Source of the DNA: Porphyromonadaceae bacterium W3.11
GTDB lineage: Bacteria; Bacteroidota; Bacteroidia; Bacteroidales; Porphyromonadaceae
Length of the DNA stretch: 64,000 nucleotides
Reading direction: 5' to 3'
NCBI GenBank assembly: GCA_030434245.1
Contig: JAUISX010000005.1
Span: 1 to 64,000, forward strand
Both the position numbers and the translations under genes were made by a program. A model generated the notes under the pieces. The model saw only the letters and a list, made by a program, of their open reading frames with translations. It did not search any database and was not told the origin of the DNA. This document shows positions 15,863-25,207 of this stretch, piece by piece. Position 1 is the stretch's first letter; every line of letters begins with the position of its first letter.

Positions 15863-17062
15863 ATGACAGAAATGAATAATATACCAAGGACGAGCGACGA
15901 ATACTTTGAGGGCATCCGTCCATATCTTGATGAAGAGGTACGTGAAAACCTTAAGGAGCTTTTGGAGGTTGATGAAATAAAGGCGATTGTAAATGGATTG
16001 ATTCTGAATAACATCAGTGAGCAAGAGCTAGCTAAGCAAGTGGATTCGATTGATTCGGTTAATGATTTCAAGAAGCTTTTTTTAGCTCCTGTCGCTAGAG
16101 AGATACAGAAGCGGAGTACCTTTTCCCTAACCTCTTCGGGTAGGAGTAATTTGGATAAGAGTGGAGAGGAAAAGTATTTATTTATTTCCAATCACCGTGA
16201 TATTATATTGGACTCAGCTTTTCTTAACGTGATTCTGATGGAGAGGGGGCTTAGCCTCCCACGTGTAGCTATAGGGGATAATTTATTAATCAAGCCGTGG
16301 ATAAAGTCATTGGTACGTATGGGTAGTGCCTTCATCGTAAAGAGGAAACCTTCGATACGAGAGAAAATTGTGGAGTCAAGGCGACTCTCAATGTATATCA
16401 GGAGCTCTATCATGTACAAGGAGGAGTCAGTATGGTTGTCACAGAGTGAAGGACGTCGAAAGAATTCAGATGATCGTACTCAGTTCGGGGTCTTAAGGAT
16501 GCTGACCTTGAGTAGCGAAGACAAGGATATAGCCAAGGCGTTGGCACCACTGAATATTACACCGGTTTCGATCACATACGAGTTTGATCCCTGTGATTAT
16601 CTTAAGGCTCAGGAGATGCTTCAGAAAGAGATTAATCCAGAGTGGCAAAAGTCTCCAATGGATGATATGATCAATATGCAGACCGGTCTGCAAGGTCAGA
16701 AAGGGCGAGTACACTTTGCTATAACACCTCCACTTACTGACCTATCATCTATCACTGCACGTGCTGAAGATAAAAAGCAGGAGATACAGATGATTGCAGA
16801 TGAGATTGACCGTCAGATCTTTCTCAATTATAGATTTTATCCATCTAATTATGCTGCGTATGACCTTCTCTATGGTGGTACCACATTTAAGGATATGTAT
16901 TCTACTAAAGAGAGGGCGAACTTCGAACTCTATCTTGAAAATCAGATAGATAAGGTAAGGGTAGATGGTAAGAAAGATAGTGCGTTCTTGTTGAAGAAAC
17001 TTTTAGAAATGTACTCTACGCCACTGAAAAATCATTTGTTAGCAAAGAAAGAATTGAGATGA
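15863..17062 (+). CDS. PlsC/LPLAT-family acyltransferase
   Basis: A 399-residue protein with an N-terminal helical extension of about 100 residues, then an acyltransferase fold. Motif I is Ser-Asn-His-Arg-Asp-Ile-Ile-Leu-Asp near residue 110, motif II contains Gly-Ser-Ala-Phe-Ile-Val-Lys-Arg, and motif III is Gln-Ser-Glu-Gly-Arg-Arg-Lys. The His-to-Asp spacing is one longer than the classical His-x4-Asp, probably a subfamily feature. It would acylate glycerol-phosphate or another lipid precursor at the inner membrane; the substrate is not known. ATG 15863 is chosen; an upstream ATG at 15785 lies deep in ddl. The gene overlaps pncA by four bases. Confidence 0.8.
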   Translation: MTEMNNIPRTSDEYFEGIRPYLDEEVRENLKELLEVDEIKAIVNGLILNNISEQELAKQVDSIDSVNDFKKLFLAPVAREIQKRSTFSLTSSGRSNLDKSGEEKYLFISNHRDIILDSAFLNVILMERGLSLPRVAIGDNLLIKPWIKSLVRMGSAFIVKRKPSIREKIVESRRLSMYIRSSIMYKEESVWLSQSEGRRKNSDDRTQFGVLRMLTLSSEDKDIAKALAPLNITPVSITYEFDPCDYLKAQEMLQKEINPEWQKSPMDDMINMQTGLQGQKGRVHFAITPPLTDLSSITARAEDKKQEIQMIADEIDRQIFLNYRFYPSNYAAYDLLYGGTTFKDMYSTKERANFELYLENQIDKVRVDGKKDSAFLLKKLLEMYSTPLKNHLLAKKELR

Positions 17063-17607
17063 AAGCATTAGTTATTATAGACCCTCAGAATGATTTTATC
17101 AATGGTACACTGCCTGTAGGTGGTGCAGATCAATCTATGGATAAGCTTGCAGCAGAGCTATCAGCTATATCTGTGGATAAGATATTTGTGACGATGGATT
17201 GCCATCCCACTGACCATATGAGTTTTTCAGCCCAAGGTGGACCATGGCCACCCCATTGTATGAAGTACAGTGAGGGTGCCGCTATATGGCCATCTCTATT
17301 TACTGCACTAGCCGCACATCCGGCGGAAGTTCATTTTATTGAAAAAGGTACTGACTCCAATAAGGAAGAATACAGTGCGTTTGAGATGACCTTTCCGGCA
17401 GAGTTAAGAGAGGCTGAGGAGGTTTACTTGTGTGGTCTAGCAGGTGATGTATGCGTGTTGAATAGCTTACGTGATTTAGCAAAACATGGGCTAGGTGATA
17501 AGATTATAGTTTTGGAGGATGTGACACCTAGTCTTGATGACGGCAGTGCATTATTAGAAATGATTGGAAAAACTGGGGTGAGGGTCACAAAAATTGGAAA
17601 TATTTAA
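17059..17607 (+). CDS. pncA: Nicotinamidase
   Basis: A 182-residue isochorismatase-fold hydrolase that turns nicotinamide into nicotinate for NAD salvage in the cytoplasm. The catalytic triad is visible as Asp8, Lys96 and Cys132 (in Gly-Leu-Ala-Gly-Asp-Val-Cys-Val). Metal ligands fit Asp47, His49 and His66. Length is normal. Translation is probably coupled to the acyltransferase through an ATGA overlap. A NadD domain, two steps downstream in the same pathway, is encoded elsewhere in this window within the Gmk-NadD fusion. Confidence 0.92.
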   Translation: MKALVIIDPQNDFINGTLPVGGADQSMDKLAAELSAISVDKIFVTMDCHPTDHMSFSAQGGPWPPHCMKYSEGAAIWPSLFTALAAHPAEVHFIEKGTDSNKEEYSAFEMTFPAELREAEEVYLCGLAGDVCVLNSLRDLAKHGLGDKIIVLEDVTPSLDDGSALLEMIGKTGVRVTKIGNI

Positions 17608-17622
17608 TAGAAAGGGAATAAT

Positions 17623-18060
17623 ATGAGTTGGTTTGATTGTAAAATAACATACGAAAAAGAAGTAAATCAGTCTGGTAAGATGCGCAAAGTCAGTGAGTCG
17701 TACTTAGTGGATGCTGAGACGTTCACAGATGCAGAGGCCAGAATGGTCGAGCTGATGAGTAGCCGTGGTGCCTTCATCATGGATAGTGTCAAGAAGGTTC
17801 GGATGTATGAGATTTTCTTAGATCATAAGAGCCAGCGCTTCTATAAATCAAAAGTTGGCTTTATCTCACTTGATGAAAAGGCAGGTGTGGAGAAGAAGAA
17901 GTATGTCCAGATGTTAGTACAGGCCGATGATATTGAGGAGGCTCTTGAGGGCATAAAGAAAGGAATGGCAGACACGATGTCTGATTATGAGATCGCAAGT
18001 ATTGTAGAGACAACTTATATGGATGTTTTCCCGTACGAAATAGAAGTTAAGGAAGGGTGA
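17623..18060 (+). CDS. DUF4494 family protein
   Basis: A 145-residue soluble protein of a family found in Bacteroidetes, recognised by the opening Met-Ser-Trp-Phe-Asp-Cys-Lys-Ile-Thr-Tyr and by the Val-Asp-Ala-Glu-Thr-Phe-Thr-Asp-Ala-Glu segment near residue 30. It has a mixed alpha/beta pattern without membrane segments. Function is unknown. One base separates its stop from the yggS start, and this pairing suggests co-translation. No catalytic motif could be seen. Confidence 0.85.
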   Translation: MSWFDCKITYEKEVNQSGKMRKVSESYLVDAETFTDAEARMVELMSSRGAFIMDSVKKVRMYEIFLDHKSQRFYKSKVGFISLDEKAGVEKKKYVQMLVQADDIEEALEGIKKGMADTMSDYEIASIVETTYMDVFPYEIEVKEG

Positions 18061-18061
18061 T

Positions 18062-18739
18062 ATGAGTATTAAGGAAAATCTGGAGCAACTTAGAGAAGAG
18101 CTACCAAAAGATGTTCAATTAATAGCGGTATCAAAGTACCATACAGTGGAGGAGGTGATGGAGGCGTATGATGCTGGTCAGCGCATATTCGGAGAGAACC
18201 GTGTGCAAGAAATGGAGGAGAAGCAACCCCAACTACCAGATGATATTGAATGGCATCTCATCGGTACGCTCCAACGAAATAAGGTAAAGTACATCATTCC
18301 TTATGTCCATACAATCCATAGTGTGGATTCTGAAAAGCTCCTTAATGAGATTGAGAAGCAGTGTGCTAGACGAGGCAGAGAAAAGGTAAGAGCCTTGCTG
18401 CAGCTACATATTAGTGGAGAAGAGACCAAGCACGGTTTTTCTCGTGAAGAACTTCAGGCACTCTTAGATGGCGATACGCTTAAGTCACTTCAGCACGTGG
18501 AGGTTGTAGGGATCATGGGGATGGGGTCCTTGACAAATGATCAATCAATTGTTGAGGGTGAATTTGCACGTATGCAAGAGATATTTAAGGAGTTAAAAGA
18601 GGGCCCTTTTTCTGGACAGGAGAGCTTCAAAGAGTTGTCTATGGGGATGAGTCAGGATTACCAGATCGCCCTCTCTTATGGCACTACATATGTACGTCTG
18701 GGTACGGCTATCTTTGGTCAACCAAATAGACGACAATAA
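18062..18739 (+). CDS. yggS: YggS-family pyridoxal-phosphate homeostasis protein
   Basis: A 225-residue TIM-barrel protein of the PLPBP family. Lys25 in Ala-Val-Ser-Lys-Tyr is the PLP-binding lysine; other signatures are Phe-Gly-Glu-Asn-Arg-Val-Gln-Glu, His-Leu-Ile-Gly-Thr-Leu-Gln-Arg-Asn-Lys, and the C-terminal Ser-Met-Gly-Met-Ser-Gln-Asp-Tyr. It is thought to buffer free PLP and affects amino-acid and vitamin B6 balance; it has no known enzymatic activity. It is slightly shorter at the N-terminus than E. coli YggS, which is usual in this phylum. Confidence 0.93.
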   Translation: MSIKENLEQLREELPKDVQLIAVSKYHTVEEVMEAYDAGQRIFGENRVQEMEEKQPQLPDDIEWHLIGTLQRNKVKYIIPYVHTIHSVDSEKLLNEIEKQCARRGREKVRALLQLHISGEETKHGFSREELQALLDGDTLKSLQHVEVVGIMGMGSLTNDQSIVEGEFARMQEIFKELKEGPFSGQESFKELSMGMSQDYQIALSYGTTYVRLGTAIFGQPNRRQ

Positions 18740-18770
18740 ATGACCACAACTTACGGAATATATCGAAAAG

Positions 18771-19925
18771 ATGAGTAAGAAATTTGTAACGATATTGGGA
18801 TCGACTGGGTCTATTGGTACTCAGGCGTTGCAGGTCATAGCATGTCATCCTGAAGAATTAGGAGTACATGCTCTGGTGTGTAATAATAGTGTCGAGAAGC
18901 TAATAGAGCAGGCACTTCAGTTTAAGCCGAAGGTTGTAGTAACTGGTAACCCTAAGCATGAGAAGATGCTCAAAAAAGCCCTCAAAGAGCATCAAATAGA
19001 GGTTCACTCTGGACCAGAGGCTATTTGTGATGTGGCAGGATCATATCAATCAGATATAGTCTTGACTGCGATGGTGGGCTTTTCTGGATTGGCACCTACT
19101 ATTAAGGCTATTGAGAGTGGAAAGATTATAGCTTTGGCTAATAAGGAGACGCTGGTAGTAGCTGGTGATATGATAAAGGCTCTGTGCCATAAGCATAAGT
19201 CCATCCTCTTACCAGTAGATAGTGAGCACTCTGCAATTTTTCAATGTTTAGTGGGAGAGCAGTTAAGTGCTGTCGAAAAGATTTATTTGACTGCGTCTGG
19301 GGGTCCATTCTTAGATGTTCCTAGAGAAGAGTTGGAGCACGTAACTCCAGAGCAAGCTCTAAAGCATCCCAACTGGACTATGGGTCCTAAGGTCACTATC
19401 GACTCTGCCACTCTTATGAATAAGGGACTTGAGATGATAGAAGCCCACCACCTATTTAATATTGACCCTAAGAATATAGAGATATTGGTTCATCGCCAAA
19501 GTATAATACACTCTATGGTAGGGTACAAAGATGGGGCTATAAAAGCTCAGTTATCATCTCCAGATATGCGGTTGCCTATCGCATATGCATTGCTTTATCC
19601 AAAGCGGTTATCGGGTAATACACCTCTACCATCACTATCAGAGATGAGCCAGCTAACTTTTGAGCCAGCTAGGATAGATGATTTCCCATGTCTCCGACTG
19701 GCTTATGATGCCTTAGAAATTGGAGGAACAGGTCCATGTGTGATGAACGCTGCTAATGAAGTAGCGGTCCAACGATTTTTAGCTGGGCAAATTAGTTTTA
19801 CTGATATTCCAAAAGTAATCGAGTACACTATGGATAAGTCAGATATCCGAAATGTTAATTCGTTGGAGCAACTGATTGGTTATAATGATCATGCTAGGCA
19901 AATAGCACAAGCATGGCACAAGTGA
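18771..19925 (+). CDS. dxr: 1-deoxy-D-xylulose 5-phosphate reductoisomerase
   Basis: A 384-residue enzyme that makes 2-C-methyl-D-erythritol 4-phosphate with NADPH, the second step of the MEP isoprenoid pathway. The NADPH loop Gly-Ser-Thr-Gly-Ser-Ile-Gly-Thr starts at residue 10, Ala-Asn-Lys-Glu-Thr-Leu-Val follows in the middle, and the metal/substrate signature Asp-Ser-Glu-His-Ser-Ala-Ile-Phe-Gln lies near 149, with Ser-Gly-Gly-Pro-Phe close by. Length is standard. It precedes rseP by 29 bases, the usual dxr-rseP pairing. Confidence 0.96.
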   Translation: MSKKFVTILGSTGSIGTQALQVIACHPEELGVHALVCNNSVEKLIEQALQFKPKVVVTGNPKHEKMLKKALKEHQIEVHSGPEAICDVAGSYQSDIVLTAMVGFSGLAPTIKAIESGKIIALANKETLVVAGDMIKALCHKHKSILLPVDSEHSAIFQCLVGEQLSAVEKIYLTASGGPFLDVPREELEHVTPEQALKHPNWTMGPKVTIDSATLMNKGLEMIEAHHLFNIDPKNIEILVHRQSIIHSMVGYKDGAIKAQLSSPDMRLPIAYALLYPKRLSGNTPLPSLSEMSQLTFEPARIDDFPCLRLAYDALEIGGTGPCVMNAANEVAVQRFLAGQISFTDIPKVIEYTMDKSDIRNVNSLEQLIGYNDHARQIAQAWHK

Positions 19926-19954
19926 TATTGAATAATTATTTACAATATATATAG

Positions 19955-21271
19955 ATGGGCATACTGATTAAAATAATCCAATTAATCCTTTCGTTAGCAC
20001 TATTAGTCTTTATCCATGAGCTTGGGCACTTCCTTTTTGCAAAGCTTTTCAAGATTAGAGTCAATAAGTTTTATCTCTTTTTTGATATAAAAGGGGCTCT
20101 ATTGCGATACAAACCAAAAAACAGTGAGACTGAGTATGGAATAGGGTGGTTGCCGCTTGGAGGCTATTGTCAGATAGATGGCATGGTAGATGAGTCGCTA
20201 GCACTTGAGGGGTTGGAGAGTGAGCCAAAGCCCTGGGAGTTTCGTGCTCATCCTACTTGGCAGCGACTATTAGTGATGCTGGGCGGTGTTCTTTTCAATG
20301 TTATTTTGGCCATCTTGATATATGGAGGGATGGCTTACGCTTGGGGAACGAATCAGTTGCCTATCGAGAATGTAGGTGATAATCTAACCTATTCATCTGT
20401 CGGTCACGATATGGGCCTTAAGGATGGCGACCTACCCATAGCTATAGATGGTAAGGAGATTAAGTACTTTGAGGGATTTCTCATACAAGAAATTGCAAAT
20501 GGTGATAACCTTACTGTTCTGAGAGATAATCAGCCGGTTGATATCGTGATACCAGCGGATTTCATGCGAGCCGTTATTGCTAGCCAAGAAGCTTTCTTTA
20601 TGCTGGATCTACCAGCGAGGATTGACTCTGTAGCCCCTAATAGTGCTGCCTTGAGAGATGGACTAAAGGTGGGTGATACCCTTGTCGCTGTTAATGCAAA
20701 GCCTATGAATAAGCTGTCTAAAATCTTGCCAGCTATACAGGAGCTCAAGGGAGATAGTATCACCCTGAAGGTCAAGAGAGGTGAGGCTTATTATGAATTA
20801 CGAACTATGCCAGATAAGGAGACCGGGCTCGGCATTGGTTTTACTCCTCCAGTGAAGGTTTTTGAACAGGAGCATACTAAATATGGAGCCTTAGAGTCAA
20901 TTCCAGCTGGAGTGCATGAAGCAGCCAAGCAAATCGCAAGTTACACGGATCAGCTAAAGTATGTCGCTACCCCAGAGGGAGCTTCAAGCCTTGGTGGATT
21001 AGGTACTATGGGTAGTCTTTTCTCTGCACGATTTGATTGGAATAGGTTTTGGAATATGACCGCTTTCCTTTCTGTTATTTTGGCGGTTATGAATATTCTA
21101 CCTATTCCGGGACTTGATGGTGGACATATCATGTTTATCATTTATGAGGTCATTGTGGGAAAGGCCCCATCTCTGAAGTGGCAGACACGCTTCCAACTTA
21201 TTGGTATGCTGTTCTTGATTTTCCTAGTATTGTACGCTAATATTAACGATATATTTAGGTTCTTCATGTAA
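19955..21271 (+). CDS. rseP: RseP-family site-2 intramembrane metalloprotease
   Basis: A 438-residue inner-membrane M50 peptidase. The zinc site His-Glu-Leu-Gly-His lies in the first membrane segment (about residues 22-26), and the third ligand is in Leu-Asp-Gly-Gly-His in the C-terminal half. Two PDZ-like regions occupy about 110-290. It clips anti-sigma factors or leftover signal peptides in the membrane. Its substrate here is not visible, as no anti-sigma factor gene is in the window. Its TAA overlaps the mutS2 start as TAATG, so translation of the two is likely coupled. Confidence 0.95.
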   Translation: MGILIKIIQLILSLALLVFIHELGHFLFAKLFKIRVNKFYLFFDIKGALLRYKPKNSETEYGIGWLPLGGYCQIDGMVDESLALEGLESEPKPWEFRAHPTWQRLLVMLGGVLFNVILAILIYGGMAYAWGTNQLPIENVGDNLTYSSVGHDMGLKDGDLPIAIDGKEIKYFEGFLIQEIANGDNLTVLRDNQPVDIVIPADFMRAVIASQEAFFMLDLPARIDSVAPNSAALRDGLKVGDTLVAVNAKPMNKLSKILPAIQELKGDSITLKVKRGEAYYELRTMPDKETGLGIGFTPPVKVFEQEHTKYGALESIPAGVHEAAKQIASYTDQLKYVATPEGASSLGGLGTMGSLFSARFDWNRFWNMTAFLSVILAVMNILPIPGLDGGHIMFIIYEVIVGKAPSLKWQTRFQLIGMLFLIFLVLYANINDIFRFFM

Positions 21272-23712
21272 TGCAGGAGCGTCAGCGACATCATAATCCA
21301 GCAATGATTTATCCAAAAAACTTCGAAGAGAAGTTGAATTTCGGGGTAATTCGATCAGCTCTTATCAAGTCCTGTCAGAATGAGGTAGGACGTTATCTTG
21401 CTGAGCGAATGAGCTATATGCCTGATTCATTGGAGTTGCATCGATCGCTTAAGCAGCTTGATGAGATGCTTCGTCTTTCTGATACAGGAGTTGAGATCCC
21501 GAGTTTCTTTTTCTCAGAAATCAGAGCATCATTATTATCCATTCGTCCCGAAGGGAGTTACTTGCCCTTGGAGTCTCTAACTTCACTTCAGCAATTGTTG
21601 CGAAGTGTTGTCGCTACAGTGCAGATGTTTGGACGCGATGATGACGATGAAGATGATGGAAATGATTATCCTGAACTGAAACTTTTGGTCGAGAGATTAG
21701 ACGATCTTCCCGAAGTTCGAAGACAGTTAAATAACCTTTTAGATGACGAAGGGCAGATCAAGGATACCGCCTCTCGACTATTAAGAGAAATCCGTCAGGA
21801 GATCCGCTCCCTAACTGGCTCTCTTGGGAATACGATGCAGAGTATCCTTAAACAAGCACAGGCTGCAGGCTGGGTGGAGAAGGATGCAGCACCCGCGATG
21901 CGTGATGGTCGTCTGCTACTACCCATCATACCCTCTGCCAAACGTGAGATAGGGGGGATCGTTCATGAAGAGAGTGCTACTGGACGTACACTCTATATCG
22001 AGCCAGAGCAATTGGTGGCGATGAATAATCGTATTCGGGAGAAGCAGAATGAGGAGAATCGTGAGATCATCCGTCTGCTTAAAGAATTTACCAACTATGT
22101 TAGGGGGAATATCAAAGCAATTCAGACCAATTGTAACATCATAGGTGTTTTTGATTTTGTGTGGGCTAAGTCTAGAATGGCAAAGCAAATGACCGCTATC
22201 GTTCCACCTCTTTCAGAACATCGAGAGATGGATTGGCAGGTGGCAAGACATCCAATCCTAGAGCGACACCTTCAGGATCAGGGACGACAGTTAGTGCCTC
22301 TTACAGTTAAGCTTTCTCCAGAGTCACGTATTATCGTCATATCAGGGCCAAATGCTGGTGGTAAGTCAGTGGCTCTGAAAACGGTTGGCCTTCTTCAATA
22401 TATGTTACAGTGTGGCATGGCGGTGCCTATGATGGAGCATAGTAAGTGCATGCTGTTTGATAAGATTTTCTTAGATATAGGAGACTCTCAGTCACTTGAA
22501 AATGATCTCAGTACCTACTCAAGTCACTTGCAAAGTATGAAGGTGATGATGAACGAAGCGACTGATGAGAGTTTGATTCTTATTGATGAATTCGGTTCTG
22601 GTACAGAGCCTGCTATTGGTGGAGCTATAGCGGAGGGTCTCTTAGAGCAATTTAGACAGAGAGGAGCGTATGGCTTTATCACTACTCACTATGGTAATAT
22701 TAAAGATTATACGGAGAAGCACGAGGGGGTGATAAATGGAGCCATGCTATTTGATCGTGGGAGGATTGAGCCGCTATATGAACTCTATATGGGTCAGCCT
22801 GGTAGCTCTTTTGCGATTGAGATCGCTCGTAAGATTGGTTTGCCAATTGAGATTTTAGATTATGCCGAAGCATTGGTAGGGTCTGAATACATGCAGCAAG
22901 ATAAGTACCTGCAAGATATAATTCGGGATAAAGCATATTGGAAACGAAAGCGTGAGCGTATCCGTCGTCAAGAGAAAGCGATGGAAGAGAAGCAGGCTAA
23001 GCTAGATGAGCGACTAGAAGCTCTTGCCGAGAGGAGAAAAGGCATCCTGGATAAGGCAGAACGTGAAGCTCTGGAGATAGTCACTAATGCGAACGTTACT
23101 GTAGAGCGAACTATCCGTGAGATTAAGCAGGCCAATGCCGATAAGGAGGAGACCAAGCAAGCTCGTAGGAAGCTTGAGCAGAAACGCGAACATTTAGAGA
23201 AAATACAGGTCAAGAAACAGGCTAAGTCAGATCGTCCAAAGCCCAAGGGGAAATTGGAAGTAGGGAGCAAAGTAACCTTAGAGGGAAGTAATGAGGTAGG
23301 GGAGATTATGGAGATTGACGGTAAGAAAGCACGAGTACAGCTAGGACTGCTGACGATGACGGTTGCTCTCAATAAATTGCAGCCTACTAATAAAGAACAG
23401 CGTAGTCCTGTCAAGCTTCAGCCCAGAGTCATTCAGCAGCAGTCTAGTGAACGCCGATTGAACTTCAAGCCGCAAATAGATCTTAGAGGTAAGCGAGTCA
23501 ATGAGGCCTTGGATGAGGTGGTCCACTTTATAGATGATGCTGCACACTTTGGATATAGTCCTGTCCGAATCCTACACGGGACGGGTACAGGTGCACTTAA
23601 GGAGGCTATTTGTCAGCTTTTATCCGTTACACCTCAGGTCCATAGCTTTCATGATGAATTAGTGGATCTCGGTGGGGCTGGGATTACTGTAGTAGAATTA
23701 TCAGATAAGTAG
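21271..23712 (+). CDS. mutS2: MutS2 endonuclease/ribosome-rescue ATPase
   Basis: An 813-residue protein with the MutS core and clamp (about 1-320), the ATPase with Walker A Gly-Pro-Asn-Ala-Gly-Gly-Lys-Ser near 365 and Walker B Ile-Leu-Ile-Asp-Glu-Phe-Gly-Ser, a long coiled coil (about 550-660), and a C-terminal Smr nuclease domain with Asp-Leu-Arg-Gly and His-Gly-Thr-Gly-Thr-Gly. In other bacteria MutS2 suppresses recombination or splits collided ribosomes. An acidic loop of Asp/Glu repeats lies near residues 126-134. ATG 21271 is supported by the TAATG overlap; ATG 21304 is the alternative. Confidence 0.94.
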   Translation: MQERQRHHNPAMIYPKNFEEKLNFGVIRSALIKSCQNEVGRYLAERMSYMPDSLELHRSLKQLDEMLRLSDTGVEIPSFFFSEIRASLLSIRPEGSYLPLESLTSLQQLLRSVVATVQMFGRDDDDEDDGNDYPELKLLVERLDDLPEVRRQLNNLLDDEGQIKDTASRLLREIRQEIRSLTGSLGNTMQSILKQAQAAGWVEKDAAPAMRDGRLLLPIIPSAKREIGGIVHEESATGRTLYIEPEQLVAMNNRIREKQNEENREIIRLLKEFTNYVRGNIKAIQTNCNIIGVFDFVWAKSRMAKQMTAIVPPLSEHREMDWQVARHPILERHLQDQGRQLVPLTVKLSPESRIIVISGPNAGGKSVALKTVGLLQYMLQCGMAVPMMEHSKCMLFDKIFLDIGDSQSLENDLSTYSSHLQSMKVMMNEATDESLILIDEFGSGTEPAIGGAIAEGLLEQFRQRGAYGFITTHYGNIKDYTEKHEGVINGAMLFDRGRIEPLYELYMGQPGSSFAIEIARKIGLPIEILDYAEALVGSEYMQQDKYLQDIIRDKAYWKRKRERIRRQEKAMEEKQAKLDERLEALAERRKGILDKAEREALEIVTNANVTVERTIREIKQANADKEETKQARRKLEQKREHLEKIQVKKQAKSDRPKPKGKLEVGSKVTLEGSNEVGEIMEIDGKKARVQLGLLTMTVALNKLQPTNKEQRSPVKLQPRVIQQQSSERRLNFKPQIDLRGKRVNEALDEVVHFIDDAAHFGYSPVRILHGTGTGALKEAICQLLSVTPQVHSFHDELVDLGGAGITVVELSDK

Positions 23713-23721
23713 ATTGTAGAT

Positions 23722-24294
23722 ATGATTGTAGCAAAACAAAAAAGAGAGGAGAACATCGCAGAGTACATCCTCTATATGTGGCAGATAGAAGATATTATCC
23801 GAGCATTGGAGTTCGATGAAATAAAGATTAAGCAGTACGTCGATAGTGGATATAGACTAGAGCCAGAGATGATGGAACGTGTCTTTGTATGGTATGTCAT
23901 GCTTGCCAATACTATGGAGGAAGATGGCGTACGCGAGTCTGGACACATGAAGAAGCTAGACGAACTGATGCAGGATCTTGAGGAGCTTTCGGATAATTTA
24001 TTAAAAGAACCATCACAAACCCTTTACTCGTCTGTCTATTTTCAGACACTACCCAGTATTATTCAATTAAGAGACCTTAGTGGGGGACGAAAGATGGGTA
24101 TTATAGAGACCTGCTTTGTTGGGATTTATGGTTTTCTTACTCTTAAGGCAAGAGGTGAAGAGGTGAGCGAAGAGACGACGGCATCTATTCAGCAGTTTAG
24201 TACCTTCCTTGCTATGCTTGCGGATCGATTTAGATCCGTAGAGGAGGGAACACTGACATTGGATACGGTTCAGAAGGAGGATGAAGAAGCTTAA
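23722..24294 (+). CDS. DUF4924 family protein
   Basis: A 190-residue, mostly helical soluble protein of a Bacteroidetes-specific family, recognised by the N-terminal Ala-Lys-Gln-Lys-Arg-Glu-Glu-Asn-Ile-Ala-Glu-Tyr-Ile-Leu-Tyr-Met-Trp and by Leu-Arg-Asp-Leu-Ser in the second half. Function is unknown. It starts nine bases after mutS2 and overlaps rmlD by 14 bases, so it is embedded in the operon. No catalytic residues or cofactor motifs can be seen. Confidence 0.85.
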   Translation: MIVAKQKREENIAEYILYMWQIEDIIRALEFDEIKIKQYVDSGYRLEPEMMERVFVWYVMLANTMEEDGVRESGHMKKLDELMQDLEELSDNLLKEPSQTLYSSVYFQTLPSIIQLRDLSGGRKMGIIETCFVGIYGFLTLKARGEEVSEETTASIQQFSTFLAMLADRFRSVEEGTLTLDTVQKEDEEA

Positions 24295-25207
24295 GAAGGT
24301 ATTGCTTACAGGTGCTGGAGGACAGCTGGGTACGGCACTTCAAAAGCTGTATCCTAATCCGTCACTCTATGACTTCGTGTGGATTCCGATAACTCGAAAG
24401 GACTTGGAGTTATCTGATTTTTCAGCCGTAAGTCAGTTTTTGAGACGTGAGAAGCCAGATTATATTGTTAATGCAGCTGCGTACACTAATGTGGATGGAG
24501 CTGAGGACCATATAAATGAGTGCTTCGCTATTAATGCTTTTCTACCAAAGATCCTTCTGGATTATTGTATGGAGAGCCGCTGTCACCTCATTCACATTAG
24601 TACCGATTATGTATTTGGAGGCAATGCCCGAGAAATGGCTCCATACATTGAGACTAATCATCATGCACCTCTGAATGCCTATGGTGCTAGTAAAAGTAAG
24701 GGCGAAGAGCTATTGCTTTCGCAGGATCCACTCCATCTCCATATCCTTAGGACATCATGGCTGTATGGGCCAAGAGCTTGGGGGAAAAGCTTTTATAAAA
24801 GTATATTAGACAAGGGGATGAGTGGCGACCCACTCAGAGTAGTAGATGATGAGATAGGTTCACCTACTAGTACCCTCTCATTGGCAAGGACTATAGTCTC
24901 AATTATTTATGGGGATATTAATGGCTTTGGTTTGCCTAGTGGTATCTATCATTGTGCAGATAAAGGGAGTGTTAGCCGATACGAATTCGCTAAAGCTATT
25001 CTATCACTAGACCCCATAGCACGTCGGACCCCGATCACGCCTATTACCAGTGCAGAGCTACCTCCGAGAGCAGCCCTCAGGCCTAAAAATTCCACATTAG
25101 AGTGTAATAAACTAGAGCAATTTGATCCCGACCTTGTTCGTCCATGGCAAGAAGGGCTCAAGGCAGTATATATATTAGATAAGAAAGAGCATAAAGATGA
25201 AGTATAA
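24281..25207 (+). CDS. rfbD: dTDP-4-dehydrorhamnose reductase
   Basis: A 308-residue short-chain dehydrogenase fold. The NADPH loop Gly-Ala-Gly-Gly-Gln-Leu-Gly lies near residue 11, the family Ala-Ala-Tyr-Thr-Asn-Val-Asp-x-Ala-Glu near 67, the Ser-Thr-Asp-Tyr-Val-Phe strand near 109, and the catalytic Tyr-Gly-Ala-Ser-Lys follows. It makes dTDP-L-rhamnose, the last step of the pathway. The other rml genes are not in the window, so activity is inferred from the family. The gene overlaps both neighbours (14 bases before, 11 bases after). Confidence 0.9.
   Translation: MKKLKKVLLTGAGGQLGTALQKLYPNPSLYDFVWIPITRKDLELSDFSAVSQFLRREKPDYIVNAAAYTNVDGAEDHINECFAINAFLPKILLDYCMESRCHLIHISTDYVFGGNAREMAPYIETNHHAPLNAYGASKSKGEELLLSQDPLHLHILRTSWLYGPRAWGKSFYKSILDKGMSGDPLRVVDDEIGSPTSTLSLARTIVSIIYGDINGFGLPSGIYHCADKGSVSRYEFAKAILSLDPIARRTPITPITSAELPPRAALRPKNSTLECNKLEQFDPDLVRPWQEGLKAVYILDKKEHKDEV

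Noticed and set aside
22968-23414. 148-residue serine-rich antisense frame in mutS2
   Set aside because: It lies opposite the coiled coil and reflects codon bias of the Lys/Glu-rich sense strand.
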